Assembly (NCBI GenBank): GCA_947168935.1
Contig: CAMVNV010000004.1
Span: 1-58,302 of the forward strand
Length of the DNA: 58,302 nucleotides
Direction: 5' to 3'
Source of the DNA: an uncultured Butyrivibrio sp.
GTDB lineage: Bacteria > Bacillota > Clostridia > Lachnospirales > Lachnospiraceae
Part shown: piece by piece, positions 45,724-53,808 of the stretch
Position numbering within the stretch: position 1 is the first letter of the stretch
Layout of the letters: each line of letters starts with the position of its first letter
The notes under the pieces: model-generated
What the model was told of the DNA's origin: nothing
What the model saw: the letters and a program-made list of their open reading frames with translations, nothing else
Database searches by the model: none
Translations under genes and position numbers: made by a program

Positions 45724-46512
45724 TCATACGTTAAAATCAAAGTTTTGACCAACCATCTTTTCTTCTTCGGTCATGACGCTGTTGCTTCTAAAAAGCATTA
45801 CCTGATCTGTGATCTTCTTAAGAAGCTCATCTGCGGTATTGGCTGTTACGGTCACGTACTCGCCATCATCATCGGGAAGCTTCTCAGCTTCTTTTGCTTT
45901 TTCTTTCTTCTCAGCCCGCTTTTCTTCAAGCTTCTTCTCCTGGGCTTTCTTTTCTTCTTTTTTCTCTGCAGCTTTTTTCTCAATACGAGCTTTCTGAGCT
46001 TTTGAAGAATCTTTTAATACTGCAAAGAGTGTTGCTGTTCCGTCGTCGTTGATCTTCATGCCGTAGCCCTGAACATCAGCTCCTGTTCCGAACAAGCCGC
46101 TTCCTACTGCTTTGAGCTGAGCTTCTGCGTTTGTAATGATCGCTTCAACTTTGCCCGCATACTTCTCGTCACCTGCCATCTTCTCGATCTTTTCATCATC
46201 GATAAGAACAACTGTCTTATTGGCCTGGCCGTAAGCTGCTGCATTAGCTTCTACCTTATCCTTCTGATCTGCGGCAACAAGGACAAAATCCATTCCGGGA
46301 TATTTAGCTTTCAGCTTCTCATAGTACTTGGCAGCTTTTTCACTGAGCTTAACATCACCAACAGTTCTGCCTGAAATCTTAGAAGCAGACTTTGTTTCAG
46401 TGGGCGCAGCTTTATTTGTTGCATCTTCTTTTTTTACGGATTTATTGTATGACGAAGTATCATACATAGACTGAGCAGCGGTGATCCGCGCGATATCATT
46501 TGATAATGCCAT
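45724..46512 (-). CDS. DUF6033-like protein
   Basis: The 262-residue soluble protein has a Ser/Lys-rich N-terminus (MALSNDIARITAAQSMYD), a conserved-looking core (VKLSEKAAKYYEKLKAKYPGMDFVLVAADQ; then VVLIDDEKIEKMA, VQGYGMKINDDGTATLFAVL), a 45-residue Lys/Glu helix (KKEEKKAQEKKLEEKRAEKKEK) and a short acidic tail. It resembles proteins annotated DUF6033 in Lachnospiraceae; function unknown. AAAGGAG lies 6 bases before the ATG. A close sigma-28-type promoter suggests a motility-linked role. It follows ribU but a terminator separates them. Confidence 0.75.
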   Translation of the reverse strand: MALSNDIARITAAQSMYDTSSYNKSVKKEDATNKAAPTETKSASKISGRTVGDVKLSEKAAKYYEKLKAKYPGMDFVLVAADQKDKVEANAAAYGQANKTVVLIDDEKIEKMAGDEKYAGKVEAIITNAEAQLKAVGSGLFGTGADVQGYGMKINDDGTATLFAVLKDSSKAQKARIEKKAAEKKEEKKAQEKKLEEKRAEKKEKAKEAEKLPDDDGEYVTVTANTADELLKKITDQVMLFRSNSVMTEEEKMVGQNFDFNV

Positions 46513-46536
46513 ATCAGACTCCTTTCCGAATGTATG

Positions 46537-46560
46537 TAGAAATACATCCTTGTATTTCTA
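46537..46560. promoter_or_regulatory. Perfect palindrome in the DUF6033-like leader
   Basis: TAGAAATACA-TCCT-TGTATTTCTA, 10-base arms, about 25 bases before the ATG and 50 after the promoter. Confidence 0.6.
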
Positions 46561-46609
46561 AGCGAATATTCGTGCAACTACCTACAAAAACTAGACTATC
46601 TCAGATTGT

Positions 46610-46636
46610 ATATCGGCTTATTGCTTCAAATGATTA
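46610..46636 (-). promoter_or_regulatory. Sigma-28-type promoter of the DUF6033-like gene
   Basis: TAAT (46636-46633), exactly 15 bases, GCCGATAT (46617-46610) on the minus strand. Confidence 0.65.
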
Positions 46637-46674
46637 ACTGCTGCTTTCACGAAATTCAATGATCGTATTACTAT

Positions 46675-46721
46675 AAAAACAGGACAGCCCTTGCTTTTAA
46701 TGCATGGACTGTCCTGTTTTA
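46675..46721 (-). terminator. Terminator of ribU
   Basis: AAAACAGGACAG pairs with CTGTCCTGTTTT across a loop of about 22 bases, followed by TATAG. It precedes the DUF6033-like promoter. Confidence 0.85.
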
Positions 46722-46756
46722 GGCTTTTTTCTTTAGTTTCTTATAATCTTTTCTCT

Positions 46757-47524
46757 TTATCTAGTCTTAACTTTGGTCTTGGATCCTGAATACTCAAAAG
46801 AGATATTCTTTAGAACCACGCTGATTCTCTTATAGATCAAAACAGTGATGATAGAATCAATGCCGCCTTTGATAAGGTTAAGAGGAACTACGCAATAAAA
46901 TACAAGTGACCAGACGCTTGTAACATTGGCATTAGCTTCATGTCCCATCTGAACGAATGCATCAACAGGCATGCCATAAAGTGCGCCATATGCAGGAAGA
47001 AGATAGAATGCATTCATAAGACTTCCTACGATTGTGATAGTCAGTGTTCCAATAAGGCAGGAAATAAGGGCCATTGTACGAGTCTTTTTAAATGTATAGA
47101 TGATAGATGAAGGAAGGATCAGGCAGCAGCCGATAACGAAGTTAGCAAGTTCTCCGACAAATGCTGTCTGTGTTCCTCTGATAACAAGTTCCAAAAGGAT
47201 CTTGATGAACTCTATCATGACACCTGCCATCGGGCCAAATGCAAATGCTCCAATAAGAGCAGGAAGATCAGAAAGATCCAGCTTATAAAAACTTGGTGCA
47301 AAAGGAAGTGCTATCTCAAACATCATGAGAATAACTGAAATAGCTGAAAATGTACCGATAACAACCATCTTTCTGGTGGTAAACATCGGCTCACTTTTCT
47401 TGTTGATCATCTGAGATAACTTCTCGCAAGAGATCGATATAAAAAAGGCAATTGCGATTATGATCACAAAGCCGGCTACATATGCAGCGTTATCTGCAAT
47501 ACTTGTAAATAATCCATTAGTCAT
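46757..47524 (-). CDS. ribU: Riboflavin ECF transporter substrate-binding subunit RibU
   Basis: The 255-residue membrane protein has about six helices. The region TRKMVVIGTFSAISVILMMFE and DLSDLPALIGAFAFGPMAG is the RibU/ECF S-component signature, including the helix that contacts EcfT. It brings in riboflavin with the shared EcfAA'T module encoded elsewhere. An extra N-terminal helix (residues 15-35) makes it longer than the usual 190-200 residues. The FMN riboswitch and two terminators upstream confirm flavin regulation. Own terminator; monocistronic. Confidence 0.93.
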   Translation of the reverse strand: MTNGLFTSIADNAAYVAGFVIIIAIAFFISISCEKLSQMINKKSEPMFTTRKMVVIGTFSAISVILMMFEIALPFAPSFYKLDLSDLPALIGAFAFGPMAGVMIEFIKILLELVIRGTQTAFVGELANFVIGCCLILPSSIIYTFKKTRTMALISCLIGTLTITIVGSLMNAFYLLPAYGALYGMPVDAFVQMGHEANANVTSVWSLVFYCVVPLNLIKGGIDSIITVLIYKRISVVLKNISFEYSGSKTKVKTR

Positions 47525-47590
47525 TTCTTTTTCCCTCTTTCTATACTTTTGTATTTGTTGGGGAAGGTAATTGGCAGTAATATTCTCTGC

Positions 47591-47658
47591 TAAAAAAGAG
47601 ATAAACGAGTGAAATATCTCTTTTTTGCAATAAAAAAGCTCCGGACTAATCCGGGGCT
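47591..47658 (-). terminator. Two tandem terminators, expression platform of the FMN riboswitch
   Basis: On the minus strand AGCCCCGG/CCGGAGCT then TTTTTTA (47637-47658), followed by AAAAGAGATA/TATCTCTTTTTT (47591-47627). The first is probably controlled by the riboswitch; the second reinforces it. Confidence 0.8.
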
Positions 47659-47693
47659 ACAATTTACCATCAATTCTGCAAGCGTAGTGCCTG

Positions 47694-47806
47694 CTCATCC
47701 TTCTTCCATCCAGACTTTACTGTCGGTACCGGAATCACACCGGTTCATGCTGCCATGCAGCTCGCGGACTATACCGCCGGTAGGGAATTACACCCAACCC
47801 CGAAGT
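47694..47806 (-). ncRNA. FMN riboswitch (RFN element)
   Basis: The minus strand carries the conserved RFN blocks in order: CTTCGGGG, GGGTG, AATTCCC, ACCGGCGGTA, GTCCGCGAGC, a variable arm, CCGGTGTGATTCCGGTACCG, ACAGTAAAGTCTGGATGG and GAAGAAGGATG. It binds flavin mononucleotide and lowers ribU expression by termination. The rest of the 518-base gap between ribU and the dehydrogenase holds the two divergent promoters. Confidence 0.96.
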
Positions 47807-47828
47807 AATATTTATTTATCAATGGATA

Positions 47829-47857
47829 TGTTAATACGCTTTCTGTATATGTGTCAA
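47829..47857 (-). promoter_or_regulatory. Promoter of the ribU riboswitch transcript
   Basis: TTGACA (47857-47852) on the minus strand, then TATTAA at 15 bases or TTAACA at 17, about 25 bases before the riboswitch. Confidence 0.6.
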
Positions 47858-47977
47858 TAGCTACATGAAACATTTTTGTGGTGTATGGGCTCAAAGTTCT
47901 AGCCTTAGTTTTTTACAGATTTTACTTAAATATCTTGAATCAGCGCCTTTGTGGATTTATGATGATGGTGTGACTTA

Positions 47978-48005
47978 TTGACATATCTAGTAACCTATCT
48001 ATAGT
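47978..48005 (+). promoter_or_regulatory. Promoter of the dehydrogenase-dus operon
   Basis: TTGACA (47978-47983), 16 bases, TATAGT (48000-48005). Confidence 0.7.
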
Positions 48006-48042
48006 CAATTAATTCTTTTTCCAAAAGACGGAGGAAAACATA

Positions 48043-48975
48043 ATGAAAATCGTATTTCTTGATCGCAAGACAATTGGTGAAGATATAGATCTTAGTTCTT
48101 TTAACAGATTTGGAGAAGTTGTGATCTATGACTTTTCTAAGCCTGAGGAGGTTCCTTCCAGGGTTGAAGATGCTGATATCATCGTCCTTAACAAGGTTCC
48201 GATCAATGAAAAGACAATCGGCACAGCTAAGAACTTAAAGCTTGTCTGCGTAACAGCAACAGGTGTCAACAACCTTGATCTTGATTATCTTGCAGCTAAG
48301 AACATCGAGTGGCGCAACGTAGCAGGATACTCAACTCAGACAGTAACTCAGCACACTTTCGCTCTCCTGTTCTATCTGTTCGAGAACCTGGCTTATTATG
48401 ATAACTATGTTAAGACAGATGGCTACACCAAAGACTTCATGTTCACACATTTTGAAAAAAGATTTGGTGAGCTTTATGGAAAGACCTACGGAATCATCGG
48501 TCTTGGTGCTATCGGAAGACAGGTAGCTGCTGTTGCCAAGGCATTTGGTTGTAACGTTCAGTACTTCTCAACATCAGGTAAAAACCATGATTCAGAGTAT
48601 AAGGAAGTTTCTTTTGACGAGCTCCTTGCTACATCTGATATCATATCTATCCACGCACCTCTTAACGATGCTACAAACAACCTCATCAACAAGGAAGCTC
48701 TTTCCAAGATGAAGAAGTCTGCTATCCTTTTAAACCTTGGCCGCGGACCTATCGTTAATGAAAAAGACCTTGCTGATGCCCTTGATAACGGTACTATCAG
48801 AGCTGCAGGTCTTGATGTTCTGTCTGTTGAGCCTATTGAAGAGTCCAATCCTCTTCTCAGAATCAAGGACAGCACTAAGCTTCTCATCACTCCTCATATC
48901 GCTTGGGCAAGTGTTGAGGCCAGAACAAGACTTATGAAGACTATTGATGGTCAGATTGAGGAATTTTTAGGATGA
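48043..48975 (+). CDS. D-2-hydroxyacid dehydrogenase (NAD-binding)
   Basis: The 310-residue enzyme belongs to the D-isomer specific family: Rossmann motif GLGAIGRQVAAVAKAFG, catalytic Arg in NLGRGPIVNE, Glu in PIEESNPLL and His in TPHIAWAS. It interconverts a 2-keto acid and a D-2-hydroxy acid, possibly glycerate, hydroxypyruvate or a branched-chain analogue; the exact substrate is not readable. CGGAGG precedes the ATG. The next gene (tRNA-dihydrouridine synthase) overlaps by four bases (ATGA), an odd metabolic/RNA pairing that may simply reflect compaction. Confidence 0.92.
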   Translation: MKIVFLDRKTIGEDIDLSSFNRFGEVVIYDFSKPEEVPSRVEDADIIVLNKVPINEKTIGTAKNLKLVCVTATGVNNLDLDYLAAKNIEWRNVAGYSTQTVTQHTFALLFYLFENLAYYDNYVKTDGYTKDFMFTHFEKRFGELYGKTYGIIGLGAIGRQVAAVAKAFGCNVQYFSTSGKNHDSEYKEVSFDELLATSDIISIHAPLNDATNNLINKEALSKMKKSAILLNLGRGPIVNEKDLADALDNGTIRAAGLDVLSVEPIEESNPLLRIKDSTKLLITPHIAWASVEARTRLMKTIDGQIEEFLG

Positions 48976-50048
48976 ACATTTATTACGCGCCCATGGAGGG
49001 CATCACAACATATCTTTATAGACAGCTTCATAATGAGTATTTTGGAGGGGTGGATAAGTATTTCACCCCTTTTATTAGTGTGTTCCCGGATCATTATATT
49101 AAAAAGCGTGATGAGCGCGAGATAGATCCTGCCAACAACGAAGGAATGAAGACTGTCCCTCAGGTTCTTGCTAACAGTTCCAAAGAGCTTGTATGGATTT
49201 TTAAAAAGCTCATAGCTATGGGCTATGACGAGGTAAACCTTAATCTTGGATGTCCTTCAGGCACTGTTACAGCAAAGGGTCGAGGCTCAGGATTCCTTAA
49301 GGACCCTCAGATGCTGGACGTATTCTTTGATGAAGTATTTGATAAGCTGGGCGATGATGCCAGGATGCTATCTGTAAAGACCAGGATCGGATATCTTGAT
49401 GCATCAGAAATGGAACACCTGTCAGAGATATATGCCAAGTACCCTATCAAGGAACTGACTATCCATCCGAGGATCAGAAAGCAGTTCTATAAGGGTCTTC
49501 CTGATATGGACGTATTTGAAAAGGCTCTTGTGGCAAGCTCATGTCCTGTGTGCTACAACGGCAATGTGTTCACTCTTAGTGATTATAATAATATAAATCA
49601 AAAGTATGGATATATTTCTAATAATAATATTCCAAAAGAATCTAATGATGATTTAAAAACAAATGATATTATAGGTATATATCACCAAAACACATCCGGT
49701 TGTGCTGATAATAAGATATCTTCTGTTATGCTTGGAAGAGGCATAGTTGCTGATCCATCCCTTGGTCGTCAGATCAAAGGTGGCGACAAGATGACTAAGG
49801 CTGAGTTCAGGGAATTCAGACGAGCTCTTGAGAATATGTACAAAGAGCACTTAAAAGATAGTCACAACGTTCATAACAAGATGAAGGAGATGTGGTTCTA
49901 TATGTCACAATCCTTTGAAGGAACAGATAAATATATCAAAAACATACTTAAGTCTAAATCATTTTCTGAGTACCAGGCAGCAGTCAATACGTTGGAAGGT
50001 AACTGCGAGATCAAAAGTGGACCTAATGCAACACCTGTATCCTTTTAA
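48972..50048 (+). CDS. tRNA-dihydrouridine synthase with an unusual AT-rich insertion
   Basis: This FMN enzyme reduces uridine in tRNA D-loops. It has APMEGIT (FMN loop), VNLNLGCPSGTVTAKGRGSGFL with catalytic Cys, KTRIG, ELTIHPR and MLGRGIVADPSL (phosphate site). Between CYNGNVFTLSDY and SVMLGRG, where relatives have about 20 residues, there are roughly 50, encoded by very AT-rich DNA (49570-49724) with an Asn/Ile/Lys-rich sequence unlike the rest. The frame stays open. The stop codon lies inside the terminator loop. Translationally coupled to the dehydrogenase. Confidence 0.92.
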   Translation: MNIYYAPMEGITTYLYRQLHNEYFGGVDKYFTPFISVFPDHYIKKRDEREIDPANNEGMKTVPQVLANSSKELVWIFKKLIAMGYDEVNLNLGCPSGTVTAKGRGSGFLKDPQMLDVFFDEVFDKLGDDARMLSVKTRIGYLDASEMEHLSEIYAKYPIKELTIHPRIRKQFYKGLPDMDVFEKALVASSCPVCYNGNVFTLSDYNNINQKYGYISNNNIPKESNDDLKTNDIIGIYHQNTSGCADNKISSVMLGRGIVADPSLGRQIKGGDKMTKAEFREFRRALENMYKEHLKDSHNVHNKMKEMWFYMSQSFEGTDKYIKNILKSKSFSEYQAAVNTLEGNCEIKSGPNATPVSF

Positions 50049-50066
50049 GGATACAGGTGTTATTTT
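50030..50066 (+). terminator. Terminator overlapping the dus stop codon
   Basis: AACACCTGTATCC pairs with GGATACAGGTGTT, then ATTTTTA. The TAA stop is in the loop. Confidence 0.9.
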
Positions 50067-50145
50067 TAGGCTATTGTATAGTTCTTTTTTGGTTATTGTC
50101 TGGTTATTTTTTTCACTCGTGAAAGCTTTTTTCTTAAAAATCCAA

Positions 50146-50568
50146 TCACAATTTGAGAAGAGATACTCCCTGTTCTATCGCATCATTTACTTTTCCCAAT
50201 GCCTCTACAGCTTCTAATTCAGATTCAAAAGAACACAATGGTCTCCACGCTGTTGCTCTTTCCTGAATCTGCAAAGTCTTACCATCTATTCTAAGACCGC
50301 CGTAGCAGACAAGCACTCTCTTGCCATCAGGGCTCATTACCTTTGTTCTATTACGGGATTGAACAGTAGTTCCATCAGGGAGCACAAACTGATGATTCTC
50401 CAAAAAGGTTTCAATACTATCCTCAACCGCTCCGGAAATCAGATCACTGGTACACTCTTCTATTCTTTCCTGAATACCATCAGCCAGCTCTTCCAGCTTT
50501 TCCTCCATAGTGTTTTCAATTGCGTCCTCAAGAAAGGATTTAATTTCTTCTAATTTGTCGTCTTCCAT
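50146..50568 (-). CDS. Unknown soluble protein with N-terminal acidic coiled coil
   Basis: The 140-residue protein begins with 58 residues of Glu-rich helix (EEIKSFLEDAIENTMEEKLEEL) and continues with a small beta domain: FVLPDGTTVQSRNRTKVMSP, DGKRVLVCYGGLRIDGKTLQIQ, then WRPLCSFESELEAVEAL. No recognised family. The ribosome site is weak. Codon use is like its neighbours. The gap to the MocR gene (50569-50761) is AT-rich and holds nothing clear. Confidence 0.65.
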   Translation of the reverse strand: MEDDKLEEIKSFLEDAIENTMEEKLEELADGIQERIEECTSDLISGAVEDSIETFLENHQFVLPDGTTVQSRNRTKVMSPDGKRVLVCYGGLRIDGKTLQIQERATAWRPLCSFESELEAVEALGKVNDAIEQGVSLLKL

Positions 50569-50761
50569 ATGTCTCGTTTTCCCCTTTGTTGTGTTTAGGT
50601 AGATAGTTTGTGATTATTCTTTTAGTATATTTACTACCTGTTCATTATAACACTTTACTCAGCGTACAAAGTCATTTTCAAAATTTTCAAAACACAACTT
50701 AGTAACATATGATTTTTTAGTTTGTACATTTTTGTTTAGTTTATTTTTATTTATGTTTTTA

Positions 50762-52183
50762 TTATGCTTTTGTCCTACAATTCGTGGCAACTTCATCCAT
50801 TACTGATAAAGCCTTTCTGAAAACCTCTTCATCAGCTTCACCGAAGCTTAACAAAAGCAAGTGCTCGTATTCTCTTTTATGGCTATAGCAGTAGTCATTC
50901 ATACAGCTCAACTTGATGCCCTTCTCTGTTATCTCTCTTAAAAACTTATCATCATCCAGCCAATCCGGTCCCTTTAGTATCAGTCGTAGTCCTGCATTAT
51001 CTTTGACAGGTGTAAAGGTGTTGTCTCCCTTTTTATCTTCGAATATCTTTAGAATATTTTCTCTTCTCTTGCTATAGTAGTTCCTCATTCTGGATAGGTG
51101 ACGTTCATAATAGCCTCCGTTGATGAACTCAGCAAGCACAAGCTGATCAAAGGATGAAACTGTTCCAGAATAAAAGCTAAGCTTCTCCCTGTATTTCTCC
51201 ATAAGCTTATCCGGAAGGACCATAAAAGCAATTCTTATTGAAGGCGCCAAGGTCCTCGTAAAAGTATTCATGTAGATAACTCTCTCAGGAGAAGATGCTG
51301 ATATCGGAGGGATAGGTCTACCTGCAAATCTAAACTCCGAATCATAATCATCTTCTGCTATATAGGCGTCTTCTCTCTCCGCCCAGTCAAGAAGCTGGGC
51401 CCTTCTAACAGCTGACATGACAGCTCCTGTCGGGAACTGATGGGATGGTGATATATTTACAAGCCTTACACTTGTTCCTTCCAGGGAAAAAACATCAAGG
51501 CCGTCCTTATTAACAGGAATATGAAGGCACTTATGTCCTGCTCTTTCGCATACAAGGCCAATCTTCTTGTATCCCGGGTCTTCTACTGCCGTCAGAGCGC
51601 CACCGCCTGATAATACCAAAAGTATATTTTCTAAATATTCAGTACCGGGACCAACGATTATGTTATCAGGGTCCGCCTCTATTCCTCTGCTTCTCATAAG
51701 ATAACCAGCGATTGCATATCTTAATACTTCAAGCCCGCAAGGATCAGGCGGAGCAAGGCATTCCGGGTTCCTGTCTGATAATACCTTACGCATAAGTTTG
51801 GACCAGATATCAAAGGGAAATGCATCATCATGAAGACGCTGGGATACAAAATCGGCAATCTCCGGAACATCTTTTTTCACATCGCTCGATATTTTATAAT
51901 GTCTTGAAATAGCAGTTTTTGAGCCGCTGGCTCCTGCAAATCTGCCTGCGTCCATTACCGCATAATATCCGCTTCTCTCCCTGCTCTCGATATAACCTTC
52001 CACCAGGAGCTGAGCGTAGGCATTCTCAACTGTAATAAGAGCAACACCCTCCTGCTGGGCAAGGCGTCTTTTGGAAAGGAGCTTCTCTCCGCCCTTGATC
52101 CTGCCGCTGACAATATCATCGCGGATACACATGTATAGGTATTCATAAATCGGCTTGTCACCACGCTTTTCGACATCGTACAT
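50762..52183 (-). CDS. MocR/GntR-type regulator with aminotransferase-like domain, PLP lysine replaced by Arg
   Basis: Residues 1-75 are a GntR winged helix (LLSKRRLAQQEGVALITVENAYAQL). Residues 110-473 are a fold-type I aminotransferase domain with the expected EDDYDSEFRF and an Asn/Pro-rich active site (NISPSHQFPTG). The Schiff-base lysine of the TFSKTLAP motif is Arg310 here (NTFTRTLAPS). TGAGGA precedes the ATG. Divergent from a pyridoxal/pyridoxamine kinase gene, the arrangement of PdxR-type regulators of vitamin B6 genes. It probably controls that kinase and itself; without the lysine it cannot form the usual covalent link to PLP. Confidence 0.9.
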   Translation of the reverse strand: MYDVEKRGDKPIYEYLYMCIRDDIVSGRIKGGEKLLSKRRLAQQEGVALITVENAYAQLLVEGYIESRERSGYYAVMDAGRFAGASGSKTAISRHYKISSDVKKDVPEIADFVSQRLHDDAFPFDIWSKLMRKVLSDRNPECLAPPDPCGLEVLRYAIAGYLMRSRGIEADPDNIIVGPGTEYLENILLVLSGGGALTAVEDPGYKKIGLVCERAGHKCLHIPVNKDGLDVFSLEGTSVRLVNISPSHQFPTGAVMSAVRRAQLLDWAEREDAYIAEDDYDSEFRFAGRPIPPISASSPERVIYMNTFTRTLAPSIRIAFMVLPDKLMEKYREKLSFYSGTVSSFDQLVLAEFINGGYYERHLSRMRNYYSKRRENILKIFEDKKGDNTFTPVKDNAGLRLILKGPDWLDDDKFLREITEKGIKLSCMNDYCYSHKREYEHLLLLSFGEADEEVFRKALSVMDEVATNCRTKA

Positions 52184-52249
52184 TTTTAGTCCTCACATTG
52201 CCTGATTTCTTTAACAACTGAATTTTCAATTGATGAGTTTCAATCTGGT

Positions 52250-52320
52250 CTTATTGATTTTTATAAAAATGGTTATAATAATAGTTCCAAATTCATATTA
52301 TACTCTTTAATCAGTGATGA
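52250..52320. promoter_or_regulatory. Divergent promoters of the MocR regulator and B6 kinase
   Basis: TATAATA (52274-52280, plus strand) and its complement TATTATA (52296-52302) are placed as facing -10 boxes 15 bases apart, so the two transcripts would overlap. A minus-strand TTGTCA lies 15 bases before its -10. MocR regulators usually bind direct repeats in such regions; I could not identify one with confidence. Confidence 0.4.
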
Positions 52321-52400
52321 CAATATAAAACAGCTGCATGAATCACTATCTTACGAAATCAGCAAAATAAACTATATAGACCAGATCGGAGACTGACATT

Positions 52401-53240
52401 ATGAAAAGAATCGTATCAATCCAGGACATTTCCTGCGTAGGCAAATGCTCACTTACAGTTGCACTTCCCATCATAAGCTCAATGGGCGTTGAGACATCAA
52501 TCGTGCCTACCGCAGTTCTTTCTACCCACACACAGTTCAAGGGTTTCACTTTCAGAGACCTTACTGACGACATGCTCCCAATCCTTGACCACTGGAAGAA
52601 GGAAGGCTTCAAGTTCGACGCCATCTACACAGGCTACCTTGGAAGCATCCGCCAGATAGATATAGTTAAAGAATACTTTGACGCCCTTAAAGGCAAAAAT
52701 ACAGCCATCGTAGTCGATCCTGCAATGGCTGATAATGGAAAACTATATGTTGGTTTTGATGAAGCTTTCGCAAAAGAAATGCTCAACCTCTGCGTCAAAG
52801 CTGATATCACACTTCCAAACATCTCAGAAGCCTGCCTCATGCTCGGCGAAGAGTACCCCGGCGAAGAAGCTTCAGATGACGTGATCTGCGATCTTCTCAA
52901 AAAGCTCGTTAAAGCCGGCTGCAAGTTCCCAGTAATAACAGGTGTTACTCTTGATAACGGCACCTTCGGCTTTATTGGCCTTAACTCAGAAAGCGGCGAG
53001 TTTATAAGCTACGGCACCACCAAGGTTCCATATAAGTCCCACGGAACAGGCGACGTCTACGCAAGCGCATTCACAGGCGCTCTCACTTTGGGAAAAGACG
53101 TATATACTGCCCTCAAGATTGCTACAGACTTCACAGCTGCCAGCATCCGCAATACATACGAAGATCCTGACAGCGTAAACTATGCTGTTAATTTCGAAGC
53201 TGAGATACCTTATCTTCTGAAGCTTATTAATGAAAAATAA
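52401..53240 (+). CDS. Pyridoxal/pyridoxamine kinase
   Basis: The 279-residue PfkB/ThiD-fold kinase (PdxK/PdxY group) has SIQDISCVGKCSLTVALPI near its start, TGYLGS and the Lid-side Asp (VVDPAMADNG), and the catalytic anion-hole motif HGTGDVYASAFTGAL. It phosphorylates B6 vitamers in salvage. CGGAG lies 9 bases before the ATG. A weak hairpin (AAACTCC/GGAGTTT) directly follows the stop. Divergence from the MocR regulator suggests B6-responsive control. The ThiD alternative (HMP kinase) is less likely because its usual thiamine-gene neighbours are absent. Confidence 0.9.
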   Translation: MKRIVSIQDISCVGKCSLTVALPIISSMGVETSIVPTAVLSTHTQFKGFTFRDLTDDMLPILDHWKKEGFKFDAIYTGYLGSIRQIDIVKEYFDALKGKNTAIVVDPAMADNGKLYVGFDEAFAKEMLNLCVKADITLPNISEACLMLGEEYPGEEASDDVICDLLKKLVKAGCKFPVITGVTLDNGTFGFIGLNSESGEFISYGTTKVPYKSHGTGDVYASAFTGALTLGKDVYTALKIATDFTAASIRNTYEDPDSVNYAVNFEAEIPYLLKLINEK

Positions 53241-53292
53241 ACTCCCCGATAGAAATCTACCAAGGAGTTTATATACAAAACCATATTCTTAC

Positions 53293-53327
53293 GAACTCTG
53301 CAGATAATGCGGAGTTCTATTTTTATA
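53293..53327 (+). terminator. Terminator between the B6 kinase and cdd
   Basis: GAACTCTGCA and TGCGGAGTTC pair around a short loop, then TATTTTTAT. Confidence 0.75.
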
Positions 53328-53345
53328 TCACAATTTTTGTAAGAG

Positions 53346-53765
53346 TTACAGATTCTCCGGGCCGAAGCTGTTAGGAAGCATCTCTGAAAGAGTCTGAACA
53401 GTAACCTTGCCGTCAGCACCTTCAAGTACAATCTCAAAATCTGGTCCGCAGAACTCTCTCATAACCTGTCTGCAGATTCCGCAGGGCTGAGCATCTGTCA
53501 GCTTATCAAAGTTGCCATTCTCATCCTCAGGACCTCCAACTATGGCAATTGCCTGAAAATCCTTTTCCCCCTGAGCTACAGCACTAAAAAATGCAGTACG
53601 CTCCGCACAATTAGTCGCACCGTAAGATGCATTCTCTACGTTACATCCTCCGATAATCTTGCCATCCTTAGTAAGAAGCGCTGCGCCTACATGAAAATGT
53701 GAATACGGCACATATGACATCTTACGCATCTCTTTGGCCTTATCTAAAAGCTTTGTGTAATCCAT
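53346..53765 (-). CDS. cdd: Cytidine deaminase
   Basis: The zinc-dependent enzyme converts (deoxy)cytidine to uridine. Motifs: YVPYSHFHVGAAL, GCNVENASYG, CAERTA with catalytic Glu, and PCGICRQ with the other two zinc Cys. This is the tetrameric three-cysteine type. I chose ATG 53765 because AAAGG touches the upstream ATG (53777) and the family starts near MDYTKLL. Length 139 is normal. Monocistronic. No other nucleoside salvage gene is adjacent. Confidence 0.95.
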   Translation of the reverse strand: MDYTKLLDKAKEMRKMSYVPYSHFHVGAALLTKDGKIIGGCNVENASYGATNCAERTAFFSAVAQGEKDFQAIAIVGGPEDENGNFDKLTDAQPCGICRQVMREFCGPDFEIVLEGADGKVTVQTLSEMLPNSFGPENL

Positions 53766-53808
53766 ACCTATTTCCATCCTTTACTACTGATATTACCTGA
53801 CTGAGAGT

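Noticed and set aside
53776-53777. Start of cdd at the upstream ATG (53777)
   Set aside because: The purine-rich ribosome site touches that ATG; the ATG at 53765 has proper spacing and fits family length.
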